From Spisula solida (Eukaryota; Mollusca; Bivalvia; Venerida; Mactridae): 64,000 nucleotides of DNA. Shown here piece after piece: positions 47,985-59,162 of the stretch. The DNA lies in the NCBI GenBank assembly GCA_947247005.1, contig OX365956.1:11986089-12050088 (forward strand), given 5' to 3'. Position 1 is the stretch's first letter. Every line of letters starts with the position of its first letter. The notes below the pieces were generated by a model. The model had not been told where the DNA came from. It saw nothing but the letters and a program-made list of their open reading frames with translations, and searched no databases. A program made the translations under genes and the position numbers.

Positions 47985-48105
47985 CTTAGGTTTCGCGGTG
48001 TTCGCGGGAGACTAACATACGCGAAACTTTGTAGCCGCGAATATGCCGACGATCGGCAAAACGCGAAAGTTAGTATACGCGAAAGTAAAGCGGTTTACAG
48101 TATAA
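47985..48105. mobile_element. CGCGAA-word miniature element
   Basis: Contains CGCGAAACTTTGTAGCCGCG, ATGCCGACGATCGGCA and GCGAAAGTTAGTATACGCGA, followed by AAGCGGTTTACAGTA. It is CpG-rich in an AT-rich intron and similar to 45190-45310. Likely a dispersed miniature element; intronic. Confidence 0.55.
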
Positions 48106-48169
48106 GAAAAGTCGAATGACCTTGAACCTGAAAGTCATAGTTGAATGAAAAACAATTAAACATGTATAC

Positions 48170-48368
48170 CTGACGGCTCCATTATTAATATTTCTTCTGT
48201 TGATACGTTATATGTAGTATTGGCACTTCTAGTAACACACCGAATGACTGAGTTATTCCAACTTTGGTCTGGATAAAACGTTCCAGCAGTAAAGCCAGTG
48301 TGCTTGCAATTATCCGAGATAACAGAAGAATCGACATTATCCGAATAAACAGTAAATTCTTCTTCATT
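48170..48368 (-). CDS. exon 16: second half of a split second-type Ig domain
   Basis: Acceptor TTGTTTTCAG|AAT (phase 0), donor TCAG|GTATAC (phase 1), 199 bp. Carries the middle cysteine (SDNCKHTGF) and third cysteine (WNNSVIRCVTRS). Joins exon 15 (VFLEVQFE|NEEEF) without breaking frame. Confidence 0.84.
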
Positions 48369-49087
48369 CTGAAAACAAGAAATTACTATAGGTAAATTTT
48401 CAACTCGGGTAGCTAAACGGGGATATTTTCTGCACAAACTCTATGATAAAAGTACATAAAAATGCATAACCCGAACATATACATACAGTAAGTGCATGTG
48501 CTACAATCTAACAAATTGTTTGTAGGGAGCCATAACCTCAGGTCGGTGAGATAACAGGTTCGTTCGCGACGTGTTTGATATTGAATTGTATTACAGCTGT
48601 TGCTGTTGAATGGTGCCTTTCCTGTTATATTTGTTATCATTTTATGTAGAGTATGTTAGAGCAAACCGTCCATATCTAGCAATAGTTGTAGATTAAATAT
48701 TTGATATATATAAGATCAAGCTGATATTAAATGCACAAGTTCGACTACAAAATACATACTTCCATTGCGTAGTTCGCATCAAACACAAAACGAAATACAA
48801 AGGTTGAACTACTGGTAGCAGTTCCCTCCTTTGAACACGCGTGTCTTTGTTTAATGTTAATTATTAGAACTTTATAAAATTATTCATCAATATACATTAC
48901 GGATGTCACTTCCAATATTAAACGATGTATACACAGATAATATCGTAAAATACTAATAACACATATGCGCACAGAATCCTATAAAAAGAATAATAGGAAT
49001 GTTATATCCTAAGGATAAAACAGATAATTAGTTAATTGACAAGTATTGTGTTCTTAATTATAAAGGACATTACAAATGCATACTCAC

Positions 49088-49227
49088 TTCAAACTGTACT
49101 TCTAAAAACACATCAGAACGTTGATCGCCTTTGTTATCACGTCCAAGTTCGGCTGTACAATTGATTTCCAGAAGTTGATTGACACGGGTACCACTCTGAA
49201 CATACAGAGATGGCTGGGATGGTGGGG
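49088..49227 (-). CDS. exon 15: first half of a split second-type Ig domain
   Basis: Acceptor CATTCTCAG|CC (phase 1), donor GAA|GTGAGT (phase 0), 140 bp. Reads PPSQPSLYVQSG, LLEINCTAELGRDNKGD and DVFLEVQFE. INCTAELG matches exon 18. Same length and phases as exon 12. Confidence 0.83.
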
Positions 49228-49407
49228 CTGAGAATGATATAACAAATAACTTTCAAATTACACATGCGTTGGTAGATAACACCACTATATATGAAATTTA
49301 ATAATGTTAAATATTGAGTGAATTGAAAAAAAACCCTAACAACCGTAATTCTGATATTTGAAAAAATTGTGTTCACAATTAAAACATAGTATATCATTGG
49401 TACTTAC

Positions 49408-49719
49408 ATACAATTGCAAGTGACATGACTGCTGATGTGTCATCTATACTAACAGTGTATTCTCCTTCATGTTCGCATGAGACATTAGCGAAGTTTAATG
49501 TGAAACCTTCTTTATCAGGAATATCAACATCGAATCCCATATTGTAATTCCATGGTAGACTATTTACTGTTTCGTTGACCACTGTTACAGTATTAGCGTC
49601 TTCGATCGTTTGTTTGGTGATTACAATGTTTGTTATATTTGCTACGTGCTGTAGATCGCACGTATAAGATACCACACCACCGAGTAATGGTGTTGCCAAT
49701 ACAGGGTTACAAAATACAT
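49408..49719 (-). CDS. exon 14: Ig-like domain, first type, shifted cysteines
   Basis: Acceptor TGTTTCAG|AT, donor GTAT|GTAAGT, 312 bp, phase 1-1. Cysteines occur in VFCNPVLA, VVSYTCDLQHV and NFANVSCEHEGEYTVSI. The canonical F-strand cysteine is absent (EYTV) while the earlier VSC is present. Pairs with split exons 15-16. Confidence 0.85.
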
Positions 49720-49952
49720 CTGAAACATTTCAAACATAACATCAAACATTATTCTTCTTGAAGTTATTAGCAAAACTATTGTAATAAATGCAATTTACAA
49801 ATTCATCTAATGGTGAATATAATTATTGGAAACTAAAAATAGAGGGCATATTGACATTTGTTTGTACTTGGTTTGTATTTGTCTTTTTATATCATGGTAT
49901 GCTGCGAGCATAGCTATATAATTATAATGATACAATTTAACTATATACCCAC

Positions 49953-50157
49953 CTGGAACACTCAGTATGATTGGCTCTATTGTTGACTGTGCTAATACTG
50001 TTGATTCATTCACCGTCAAACATGAAACAAATGTGCCATTCCAATCCAAGCCAGGAGTAATAGTATATGTAGCGGTTTCTTTAATTGAACACCCTTCCAT
50101 TACGCTTTCTATCAAGACATCTTCGATGTCGTAGACGTCATCCATACTTATGTTATT
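49953..50157 (-). CDS. exon 13: second half of a split second-type Ig domain
   Basis: Acceptor CGTTATCAG|AAT (phase 0), donor CCAG|GTGGGT (phase 1), 205 bp. Carries VMEGCSIKETATY and DWNGTFVSCLTVNES. Joins exon 12 in frame. Confidence 0.84.
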
Positions 50158-50325
50158 CTGATAACGAAACGTTCAGTAAATTATAAGATAAGCGCCATGC
50201 TTGATTCAATTTGCTTTACTTTATTTTGTGTCCATATGTTACGTACGATGTGTTCCAAAAGATACTCCAATTTATAGGGTATCCGGCATCAAAACCAGAA
50301 AACATTATCTATGGTTGTTACTTAC

Positions 50326-50395
50326 AAAACACTTGAGCCCCTTATCTATATTGCAAGTGACATTGAGAACGTTATTGACGTCATAACCTGTGCCG
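50326..50395 (-). pseudogene. relic or alternative half-exon between exons 12 and 13
   Basis: Bounded by ATACTTCAG|CGGC and TTT|GTAAGT. The open frame GTGYDVNNVLNVTCNIDKGL looks like the B-strand part of an Ig half. At 70 bp it is half the usual 140 and its phase (2 to 0) does not fit exon 12, so including it would break frame. A decayed exon is likely; a frame-breaking regulatory exon is possible. Confidence 0.45.
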
Positions 50396-50637
50396 CTGAA
50401 GTATTAGTTAGTGGAAATTTTGTAGAATAGTAAACAGTTGACACATTTAAAAGAAATTTGCTGTTGTGTACGTCATTGCATCGTCTTCTGAATTAGTGAA
50501 GCTTTACACTGATAAGTTAAACGTATTTTTTTATTTTTATATGATATGTGCCTACAAACGCTTTGGACACATCTTGTACAACATTTTAGATGCATTGTGA
50601 TAACTACATATGTATGTCTTTCAAGTTGTGTACATAC

Positions 50638-50777
50638 CGTTTCAGCAACAGCTAGATATACCGATGCCTTTGGACTATTAGTTCTATCTCGACCAACATT
50701 TCCACTACATACAATTATCATCTCCTCGTTTGCGTTAAGTACCTCTGGTATCGTTATAGTTGGGGTATCTGGTTCCG
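50638..50777 (-). CDS. exon 12: first half of a split second-type Ig domain
   Basis: Acceptor CGTATTTAG|CG (phase 1), donor ACG|GTATGT (phase 0), 140 bp. Reads EPDTPTITIPEVLNANEEM, IIVCSGNVGRDRTNSPKA and SVYLAVAET. C-x-G-x-V-G is the second-type signature. Confidence 0.84.
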
Positions 50778-52212
50778 CTAAATACGAGATTAAAAAACAA
50801 TACACATTTAGCTGAATTGATAAACTTGACTACATGTATACTAACGCAACTAACAAAGACAATCAATCTTACGTTTACATGTATCATACAATAATTATGT
50901 AATTGGCGAAACACATGTTGCGTCAGAAATATGAATTATGGATATTCTATAATATTGATATATTTAAGCGTTGCAATACACGACTGGTTTGTTATATATA
51001 AAATTAACATATAAATAAATGCTGGTCGCCATACATTGCCTACTATATAAGCAATGATAGCCAGAACTTGAACAGTACATACGAACGATTACAATATGTT
51101 GAAAATAGTACATTGTATATCACTGAAATGTATAATTATCCAACGGGTAAACAATGAAAGCCTTTGTTTGCCAGTCGCGTGCTTATAAACCGAAATAAAG
51201 AAGTTTAACAAAGAAGCAGGTACGATAAGGGGCGTTTAAGGCCCAAAATGTTTCGAAATGATAATCAAAGCATTGAGAGTACTGGTGGGAGGCGATCTGG
51301 TTGCTGCTACTAAAGCTTAAACCGACTTTACACGTTTAATGTTCGTTTTCTTACTGCCGCTCTAGTCTTGAATGTCAAAATAGGCATATGTGACTATATA
51401 GGCATGTTGGGTATCTAAATAATTGTTAAAAGGTGCATATCAATTTATATGTAATACGTGTATTGAATGCGTATATCAAAAGTGGCTTTAAAATAATACT
51501 ACGCGCTTATTTATCAGATTCTACAGTACCGTCTTGTAATCACTTCCCTCACAGCGGGAGACAGTCTATAGAAAGCGGCTAGCTAGTACAGCGACACCAA
51601 ATGATTGCATAACAGTACTTTGCAGACCGTATACGATTCATTGATTAAACCATCACTTGACCGTAGTCTGAAGTTTCTAAAAATAGCTTTACAGCCGGGA
51701 TATTTGATGAACAAGTCATTTTCGTACTATAAAACAAGTTCGGTATCAGCCGGTGTAGTGATTTTTATGGCCAAAATATCGATTTAACGAACAGTTTCCC
51801 AATAATTTTTTTATCTTAGAATAAACAAATGTTGCTGATTGGCTTAAATCAGTTAAAAACTTTGGAGAAACATATGTAGCAGTATTGGGAATGTTGACAG
51901 TTTCTGGAACTACTTGAATGCGGATTCACATAGCAGCCTAAAGGCGGTTAATTTTGTATTAAGAAATGGGCAATGGTAGTAATGCGAGGCTTAATCGCCT
52001 CCAAAAACGATGTTATGAAAGTTTTCTTTACAGATAACGATAAGCCAATATTATTACGGTCTAATTATCATTGTTGCTATGGCAACAAAAAGTGACGAAA
52101 AATAATAAAATGACGTTTTATATCGTTCATCTAAAAAATTCATTAAAATCGAGTGTCGGGCCAAAAACACCCCTTATCGTACCTGTTCCACAATTTGCAG
52201 TAAGGTACCTAC
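50778..52212. other. intron 11: unassigned
   Basis: AT-rich intron of about 1.4 kb. No exon or clear element recognised. Confidence 0.5.
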
Positions 52213-52503
52213 TTTCTACTCCGAGAGGTAAGTGCTTGCTCCACTTATCGTTCACAGTTACAATATACTCTAGATCATTGTCACAAGAAACATTGACAAC
52301 ACTAAGTATCACTTTATTTTCTGTCACTGTTACGTTAACATTTTGCGCTATAACTTGCTGATTGAAAGGAAAATCGTTGACTATGAACCCTTCATCATTT
52401 GTTGATATTGTAGTCACGTCTTCTTCTATATCCAGTATATTACAAGTAAATTCCACGTCAGAACCTTCGAGCGACCATATCTCTGTTTTGTCACAAACAA
52501 TTG
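52213..52503 (-). CDS. exon 11: Ig-like domain, first type, shifted cysteines
   Basis: Acceptor TATTGTAG|CA, donor GAAA|GTAGGT, 291 bp, phase 1-1. Cysteines in IVCDKTEIW, DVEFTCNILDI and VVNVSCDNDLEYIVTV: again the Y-x-C cysteine is missing and an earlier VSC kept, as in exon 14. Pairs with split exons 12-13. Confidence 0.84.
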
Positions 52504-53227
52504 CTACAATATAAAAACTGCTTTTGTAAGCATCGCACAATGTTTATACACAACTAAGGCAAGTCATAATTCAAAGACTTGTATGTGTCTATATTGATCA
52601 TGATTTAAATTGGACTGAACAATTCAATATATTTGAAACAATTTAACACAAACATACAATAAAATGAGAACGACTACCGTTTGAAGTCGTTGTTCATAAT
52701 TTATCTGACTGCAACCAGCACATTCGTAAAAAGCTTATATGGTCTCACTTTCTCAAACTAATTATTCTATTTTACTAACTGTCGAGATGGATGTGTCTGT
52801 CAATTGAATTTATAAGAACAGAACAGATGTATTTATTCATACCAATAGACTAAAGTGTACAAACTTCACATCTACAGCATATTATAAACAAAATATAATA
52901 ACGATAACAAGAATTAACTCAACGAGATATTACCAACAATTTCAGAATACGATATACCTTGTTTCTCCACCATAAATATTACACACCATAGTAAACTCTA
53001 GATAAAATTATTACGCAAGGTTTCATAACTTACGTTTGTTATATATTAGTTATAATATGTATTGTTAAATTTTACTCTCTTTTTTACCAATATTAATAAC
53101 GTCAAATTAATCCTATCTCCCATCATCTTTCAAGTGCATGAAGGGAGGTAGGATTCTTTAGATATAAAGCCTTATTTATTTGTGTTACCTAATCAAAATA
53201 AAAAATATTATATTAAGTCAGACAGGG
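52504..53227. other. intron 10, left part: unassigned
   Basis: AT-rich. Nothing recognised. Confidence 0.5.
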
Positions 53228-53345
53228 AAGGCAGCACTCAACTTAACCAGCCGAGCACAGAAAACATTAAAAACACACAAAGCACAACGCCCAACTAAAC
53301 AAGCGCCGATCCGCCCAAGTCCAAGCTGTCGAAAAGTATAATTTA
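53228..53345 (+). repeat. dispersed repeat shared with 45054-45180
   Basis: GGCAGCACTCAACTTAACCA, then AACACACAAAGCACAAC and AAGCTGTCGAAAAGTA, parallels the sequence at 45054-45180 in the same orientation. Non-coding, intronic. Confidence 0.6.
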
Positions 53346-53599
53346 TTATAACTAGCTGAATGACCCAGTAGAAAAGATACAGCATCCAAAAGGCGGAATG
53401 CCTACGCTGAATGACCTAGTTACAACAGTAAAACTGCTGAACTACAAAGTTATAGCAGCCTTTAGTCTCAAAAGTTAAATAACAGTATTAAAACGTTGAA
53501 AGGCCCGTATAGTCGGATGACCTACTAACTAGCTGAATGACACAGTTTCCACAGCAAAAGGACTATATTGCCCCGCTTTAGCTGTAAGAAATCTTAAAA

Positions 53600-53774
53600 C
53601 GAAGAAGTGCCCAACACACTACCGACCAAGAAACTTATTATAAAAGCCTTATTTACTTTAAAAGTTCTTTGTTGTTATGTGTATATTTTCAACCCATTTT
53701 GTTTTATCTGTGATTCATATGTCATGTTATATGACCCTTGATTGGAATTAAACTTCATCTTATCTTATCTTATA
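53600..53774 (+). mobile_element. 3' end of a truncated retroelement with ATCTT tail
   Basis: ATATGACCCTTGATTGGAAT followed by TAAACTTCATCTTATCTTATCTTATA has the look of a LINE/SINE 3' end with a short tandem tail (ATCTT)n. No coding part remains. Plus strand, opposite to the gene. Confidence 0.5.
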
Positions 53775-53808
53775 AAAATATTTATTTCAAAACAATAAAT
53801 TAACGTAC

Positions 53809-54009
53809 GTTGATACACACATCCGACGTCCTCACAGCTAATGTCACAGGTGTTTGAGCTTCCCTCCCTTGTGTCAAAACATTGATCATCCGAGGGACAT
53901 TTATCAGGAACGCCATCAATTGTTCCAGCAGCAAAACATGCAACAGCAGAGTGGCAATAATAGGGATGTTGAATAAACTCATAGCTAGAAGATCCAGTAC
54001 AGTGTGAAG
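53809..54009 (-). CDS. exon 10: CBM14-like chitin-binding domain
   Basis: Acceptor TTTTCAG|CT, donor CAAC|GTACGT, 201 bp, phase 1-1. Reads SHCTGSSSYEFIQHPYYC, VACFAAGTIDGVPDKC, PSDDQCFD and NTCDISCEDVGC. HP-x-x-C, the following C and the CP box followed by FD follow the peritrophin-A pattern. It follows an Ig pair (exons 8-9). Confidence 0.84.
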
Positions 54010-54312
54010 CTGAAAATAAATAGTAGTTTTACATGTTGCTTTTTCATTTAAACAATGCTTTAGATGCTATTAGTTTGGAAACTATAATTTTAAAATAGAT
54101 TATATTGTCACAATAAGTTTCATTTTGTAACTGTACTGAGATATACTGGTACGTGCACTTGACAGGATAACACACCAAAATATCTTCTGAATTACTCACA
54201 TAATATGTACTGAAGAACAATATAGCATTACTTATTAATTGGCGATGATAATTTAATACAGAAAACGTTTCCGTACAAATTGCGCAAACTGTATTTACAT
54301 TATTTATTTTAC

Positions 54313-54684
54313 CTTCAACAACTTTCAGTACACTTGCTTGTGAAACTTGTGTTTTGGAGATGTTATCTGGTGGCTTAATTACACAACGCATGCTTGCAAG
54401 GTGCATTGACATTGGAACCGTTTTTAAAGCGAATCCAATAGTTTGGACAATTCCACATTCGCTGTCCTCATTATGTACTGTTACAATCCAACCCTCAGCT
54501 GTTTCGTTCATTCCATCGGGCAGCGCTAAGAAACTTTCATATTCGCCAGTTCTATCAAGTTCAATTTCCATACTTCCTGCGGGATTTCCTAGTTCGCCTT
54601 CACAAAGAAATAACTTCTCAGCAGTAGTATCCTTGCCTTCGACAATTTCCACTGATCTCGTCAAAGCTGGTGTACCGGCAGATT
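54313..54684 (-). CDS. exon 9: Ig-like domain, second type
   Basis: Acceptor TTGTTTAAG|AA (weak), donor GAAG|GTAAAA, 372 bp, phase 1-1. Cysteines in EKLFLCEGELGNPAG, NEDSECGIVQT and LASMRCVIKPPD. C-x-G-x-L-G is the second-type signature. Unsplit; followed by the CBM14 exon. Confidence 0.82.
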
Positions 54685-55673
54685 CTTAAACAAACGACGT
54701 ATGTGTTTAGTTTGCGTACTATTGATCAAGTATGCTAAATTAGAAGCAATAAAATTATATGACATCATATGTGCCACACTGAAAGTTTTAAATGCTGAAC
54801 AAAATGTTCATTAGAAGGAACTGAAAATGACATTATAAATACGTTTTCATAAGTCACTAAAAAAACTGAACACACACACACTTGTTGCAAACAACCGCTT
54901 TATTCATGCTTGCTATATCTAATTAGAATTATTTTGCGTTCTTCATTATTTGTAATTTAAGAGTTTGTCTATTTTTGTTTTCTCATCGTCATCAGCAAAG
55001 CACAATAACATGCCGCTCGTTTTTACAAAATACGCGATATGTCTAAACTATAACATTTGAATTATCAATAGACTTTGACGCTAACATCTTGACAACGGAG
55101 AACACCGCGCAAAATTTCAGTTAAAAGAGCATTTTTATTTTTAAAAATGAGCAAATATAAATCTTAAGTTGTTCAAGAAATACTGTAACTAAATGAACAA
55201 TAATCCTAATAATGTGTTGTTAATCCTAAAATGAATGTATGTCTATGATGACCAAAGCTATATTAAATTTCTAAAATGGTTAACCCATATGGACATACAC
55301 TGGAAATTAGGTAGTTTGGTCAAATATCTCATGAAAATGCGTTTGTCATTTGGTAAAAATGATACATGTATGCACAAATTCCTGTTCTACCAAACGTACC
55401 ACCAATCAAAGTCATACATGTATGAGGTACACACTGCAAAATAAATGCACAGGACACCCAACACAATTATGTAAATGCACTTTTAGCTGACTTTGGTCGA
55501 TCAGCTGATCATGTAAATAATATTAATACTCATTCACTATTAAACTGGTAACTTACCTAGGTGACGAAATAATTGTTTAATCTAAAGTTAGTAATTCAAC
55601 ATAAATAATGCAGCGACTTCTCCATTAACCGGATATTTTAATAACAGTGGAATGTAAATTGATGGATACATAC
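54685..55673. other. intron 8: unassigned
   Basis: AT-rich intron of about 1 kb; nothing recognised. Confidence 0.5.
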
Positions 55674-56012
55674 TACGTATCGTAACAGATGTTTCCGTGG
55701 TTCTTGTGTTTCCGTTCTTGTATGTTATTTCGCAAGTGTATGTGTCGTTGCCTATAACGCCCCCATTAGTGCACCAGTTTTGAAGATCAACGTTTACCGC
55801 TAACCGTGTATGTGTATCTTGGAAAAATGTTTCTGCCTCGTTAACCGTAAATGCTCCTATAACATCTTCCGTCCCATCAGCTGACTTATTGGCCAGATTC
55901 GTCTGGTTAGAATCATACACAACTACATACGATACATTCTCGCCGTAAAAATCACATACAATGACATCTGTATGTCCCACGTAAAGTAAATAGGAATCGT
56001 TTTCAAAAGTTG
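55674..56012 (-). CDS. exon 8: V-like Ig domain, first type
   Basis: Acceptor CTATTTTCAG|CA, donor CGTA|GTATGT, 339 bp, phase 1-1. Cysteines in HTDVIVCDFYGENVS, LQNWCTNGG and GNDTYTCEITYKNG. The Y-x-C F-strand is canonical. Pairs with exon 9. Confidence 0.84.
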
Positions 56013-56204
56013 CTGAAAATAGATTAATTAACAAAAGTAATACTGGCTAAAACCGGTGTTGTAGTGTACTTAATTTGTAATTTCAAAATTGTAATTTCCG
56101 AAATGTGGAAAGTAGATAGAACAAGAAAACTGCCTGCGGTTTAACATCATTTACATTTGTAATTGTACGAAGTTATTTAATTCATTGAAGTCACTTTATC
56201 TCAC

Positions 56205-56403
56205 CGTATGCTCCAAGTGTAACATTGATTGATGTTTCAGAATGCAACGTTTCTTCATTCCAATTTATTCCACATCTGAGCACCACAGGTTCTGTTAAAG
56301 ACTCAGAGCTTATCGTGTATGATTTTGTCGTGACATGGTGGCAGTCGACTACCGCATATACCGATGAAGAAGGAGAATCTATTTTAGTGTACGAACTGTT
56401 TGA
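56205..56403 (-). CDS. exon 7: second half of a split second-type Ig domain
   Basis: Acceptor AACTTTCAG|TCA (phase 0), donor TACG|GTGAGA (phase 1), 199 bp, the same length as exon 16. Cysteines in VDCHHVTTKSYT and VVLRCGINWNEE. CxH-x-T-x-KSYT is nearly shared with the start of exon 4. Confidence 0.84.
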
Positions 56404-56602
56404 CTGAAAGTTAACATAATATTTATTATACTGTAAACCAATTATACCTAAAACACTTGCATACATTGTATTATGTTTTTGTATAATGTCAAAATCCTGG
56501 TCCAATATACATGTTTTGTATTTCCATCCATGCATAAAAGTCAATAATTATTCTAACATAACCGGCGATTTTGACTAGATAGACAAAGAACAAATCATAG
56601 CG

Positions 56603-56624
56603 TTGTATATCGGCCGATATACAA
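56603..56624. repeat. 22-bp perfect palindrome
   Basis: TTGTATATCGGCCGATATAC followed by AA is an exact palindrome in intron 6. Its core resembles the arms of the hairpin element at 56968. Confidence 0.85.
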
Positions 56625-56967
56625 TGGAAATTTGAACTACTTTCGACTCGGCTGTTCTTTTTGACACGTCGGGAAATTTATGAATAAAATCACGTGATAT
56701 TGTATTATTATCGTTGTAAACGTTTTTGCGTATTTTAGACTATTTGTTAGTAAAGAATACTTAAATGATATTTAGTTAAATAAATATCCATTGATGTTGA
56801 ACAGATTTTCTTCTTATTTCATATTTTTATTATTGTTTGAAGTATAGTTATACTGGGGGTGATAAAGATAATCGTAACAGCCGTCAACAAGTGACCTAAG
56901 CAACATAGATCTCGCAAAATAACACTTGCTTTTTATATAATTCCGGGTTTAGATCATGTTAGAATCG

Positions 56968-57134
56968 AAATAAACTATGAAAACCGTTGTATACCGGCTG
57001 TTATACAATGGTTTGTCGTTCTGACGCTTGTTATTAACAACTCAGGCCTACGGCCTTCGTGGTTAATTCCTACGCGTCAAAACTCCAAACCATTGTATAA
57101 CAGCCGGTATACAACGGTTTTTCATAGTTTATTT
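56968..57134. mobile_element. hairpin MITE, 167 bp
   Basis: The left arm AAATAAACTATGAAAACCGT...ACAATGGTTTG and the right arm CAAACCATTGTATAACAGCC...CATAGTTTATTT are almost exact reverse complements (about 48 bp). The middle (TGACGC...GCGTCA; TTAACAACTC...GTGGTTAA) also pairs, so the whole element folds on itself. Intronic. Confidence 0.92.
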
Positions 57135-57237
57135 CTTAAGTATACAAGCATCAAACATAAATGACGATGGATGATATTTGTTACAACACAAAGAATCGAT
57201 CACATAGTGGAATATGAATTGATACACCATTATTTAC

Positions 57238-57368
57238 CTCAGGTTTTATTTCAAGGTATAACTCCTCGTCAGACATATCCTTGTCTACATAACCTTCACA
57301 TTGAACTTCCAACTCCTCCCCTACTTCAATCGAATCAGCTGATACAGTAATACCTGGCTTCCGTATAT
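57238..57368 (-). CDS. exon 6: first half of a split second-type Ig domain
   Basis: Acceptor TTCTTTTAAG|AT (phase 1), donor GAG|GTAAAT (phase 0), 131 bp. Reads IRKPGITVSADSIEVG, LEVQCEGYVDKDMSD and EELYLEIKPE. (D/E)EELYLE is shared with exon 3. Confidence 0.83.
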
Positions 57369-58067
57369 CTTAAAAGAATGATAAAAGAGTATGGCATTTT
57401 TACGGGGAAAATGTAATGTAAGACAACATGATTCATTTCACCAATAACGCTTAACAAGTACAAAAGCCATGACTTAAACTTTCCAAAAGCATTTACGTTA
57501 TTAGAATTTTCTATAAATTCTTATAGATAGCCAAGCAAATATTCAATGTCGCAAGACATTTTTTACTGAAATTCTAGAGAGTTTGGAAATGTAAATATTC
57601 GTAAAATCATGTTATTGAAGGATTGAATTCATACCAAATTTGTACCAAAATATTTGAGATTTCAGGGAATGCATGGAAGTTGTATCCTGACCGTTTATCG
57701 TACGTGTACGATATCAAGCAATGCGGAGGCTAGAAAAGACCAGATAATGTGAGTTTCATCTGGCTATTCCCACGGTTTGTTGCCTTTTGTCATGCTGGAC
57801 CATTATGAAATACAAGAAGACTAACTACAAATGAAATGTCATGAAATTACATTTTTTATTTTAGATGCGATTTTCAGACCATGCTTCTTGGGATATTGAG
57901 ATTTAGTTTTTATTGATATGATTTAAAATACACATTATTAAACAATGTGATGAACATATTTATTAACAACCATTGGTGAAGGAACAGGATAAAAAATCAC
58001 AATATGTGTAATATCATACATGAATATACTTGCGTGACAAATACAATATCAATAAATATCTAATCAC
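57369..58067. other. intron 5: unassigned
   Basis: AT-rich intron; nothing recognised. Confidence 0.5.
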
Positions 58068-58430
58068 CTTTTACTGTAACGTTTGTCATGACAATCTTTG
58101 AATCTAGTACATCACCATCATCATCAATTGCCAGAAGGCCACAAACGTAACTGCCACAACTTTCATTTCCAACTAAAAGTACTTTCATTTGTACAGAGAG
58201 ATCACGTCCTTCTACTGTGTATGTGAACTCATATCGCGAATCCGGTGTACTGAGATTGACATCATCCGAGCTATTTGAGAATATGTAGAGTATGTTTGGA
58301 ATCTGTGTTATCCCATCCCACTGCCCAATCTGCACAGTCTGCATGTCCATGTAGTTTGTCACATTACACTTCAGTATCGCCTCTTCGCCTGTCTGCAGTG
58401 AATACTTGTCAGAGTCCCAAACAACTTCCC
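58068..58430 (-). CDS. exon 5: V-like Ig domain, first type
   Basis: Acceptor CTGTATAG|GG, donor AAAG|GTGATT, 363 bp, phase 1-1. Cysteines in EEAILKCNVTNYMD and GNESCGSYVCGLLAID. Closely related to exon 2 (NVSNF versus NVTNY; HCGMYICAI versus SCGSYVCGL). Pairs with exons 6-7. Confidence 0.85.
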
Positions 58431-58513
58431 CTATACAGTGGAATAAATAAGATCTACATTATTACACGATTCTAAAATTGCAATAAACTAACAAATATAT
58501 GATTTATGTTATA

Positions 58514-58614
58514 GTTAGAACATATTAAGTAAATTTTAATGATTAAAAAGGGCGGAGCGAGCGAAGCGAAGCGAGGCCTTTTTAGTCATTAAAATTTACT
58601 TAATATGTTCTAAC
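58514..58614. mobile_element. foldback element with 38-bp perfect arms
   Basis: GTTAGAACATATTAAGTAAA + TTTTAATGATTAAAAAGG is the reverse complement of the right arm (58577-58614) apart from one base, around a 25-base purine-rich loop (CGGAGCGAGCGAAGCGAAGC...). A related pair, TTAGAATATAAC / GTTATATTCTAA, flanks the next 150 bp (58619-58773). Confidence 0.9.
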
Positions 58615-59162
58615 TAACTTAGAATATAACATTCTGCGTTCTGATTGGCCGATAGAAATTAGCGCCAACGCAAGACGTCAAGTCTGTTAAGAGAAAATTT
58701 TAATGATTAAATTTTCGTTTAACCGCGAAAATGCGGCGTTTTCATTGGCTCATAATGTAGGTTATATTCTAAAAGACATTACACGACACCATTTCACCAT
58801 ACAAGTTATTTTAAATATTGTATTTGCCCATGCATTAAGAAAACAAAGATTCTAAAATGGGACCAAATTTGGTCAGAAAAAAGTGACACTTTCCCAATCA
58901 TTTAAGCATTAGTATACACGAGTAGACAGTGTTAATTGACGTATTGTTACAGCTACACAGAACGGATTTTAAAATGTGAGGTAACAATTTAAAGCCAATA
59001 CAATGATCTTAGATATACAGCTCACTAGTTTTAAAAATTCATTGATACAAGAAAGATGAAGCATCACTTGCATTCCATTTTGAACAACCCTCATAAATGC
59101 CAGCTATTGAAGGCATGTCTTATCAAGTTTCAGTGAAAATACTCTAGCATAAAACAATTTAC

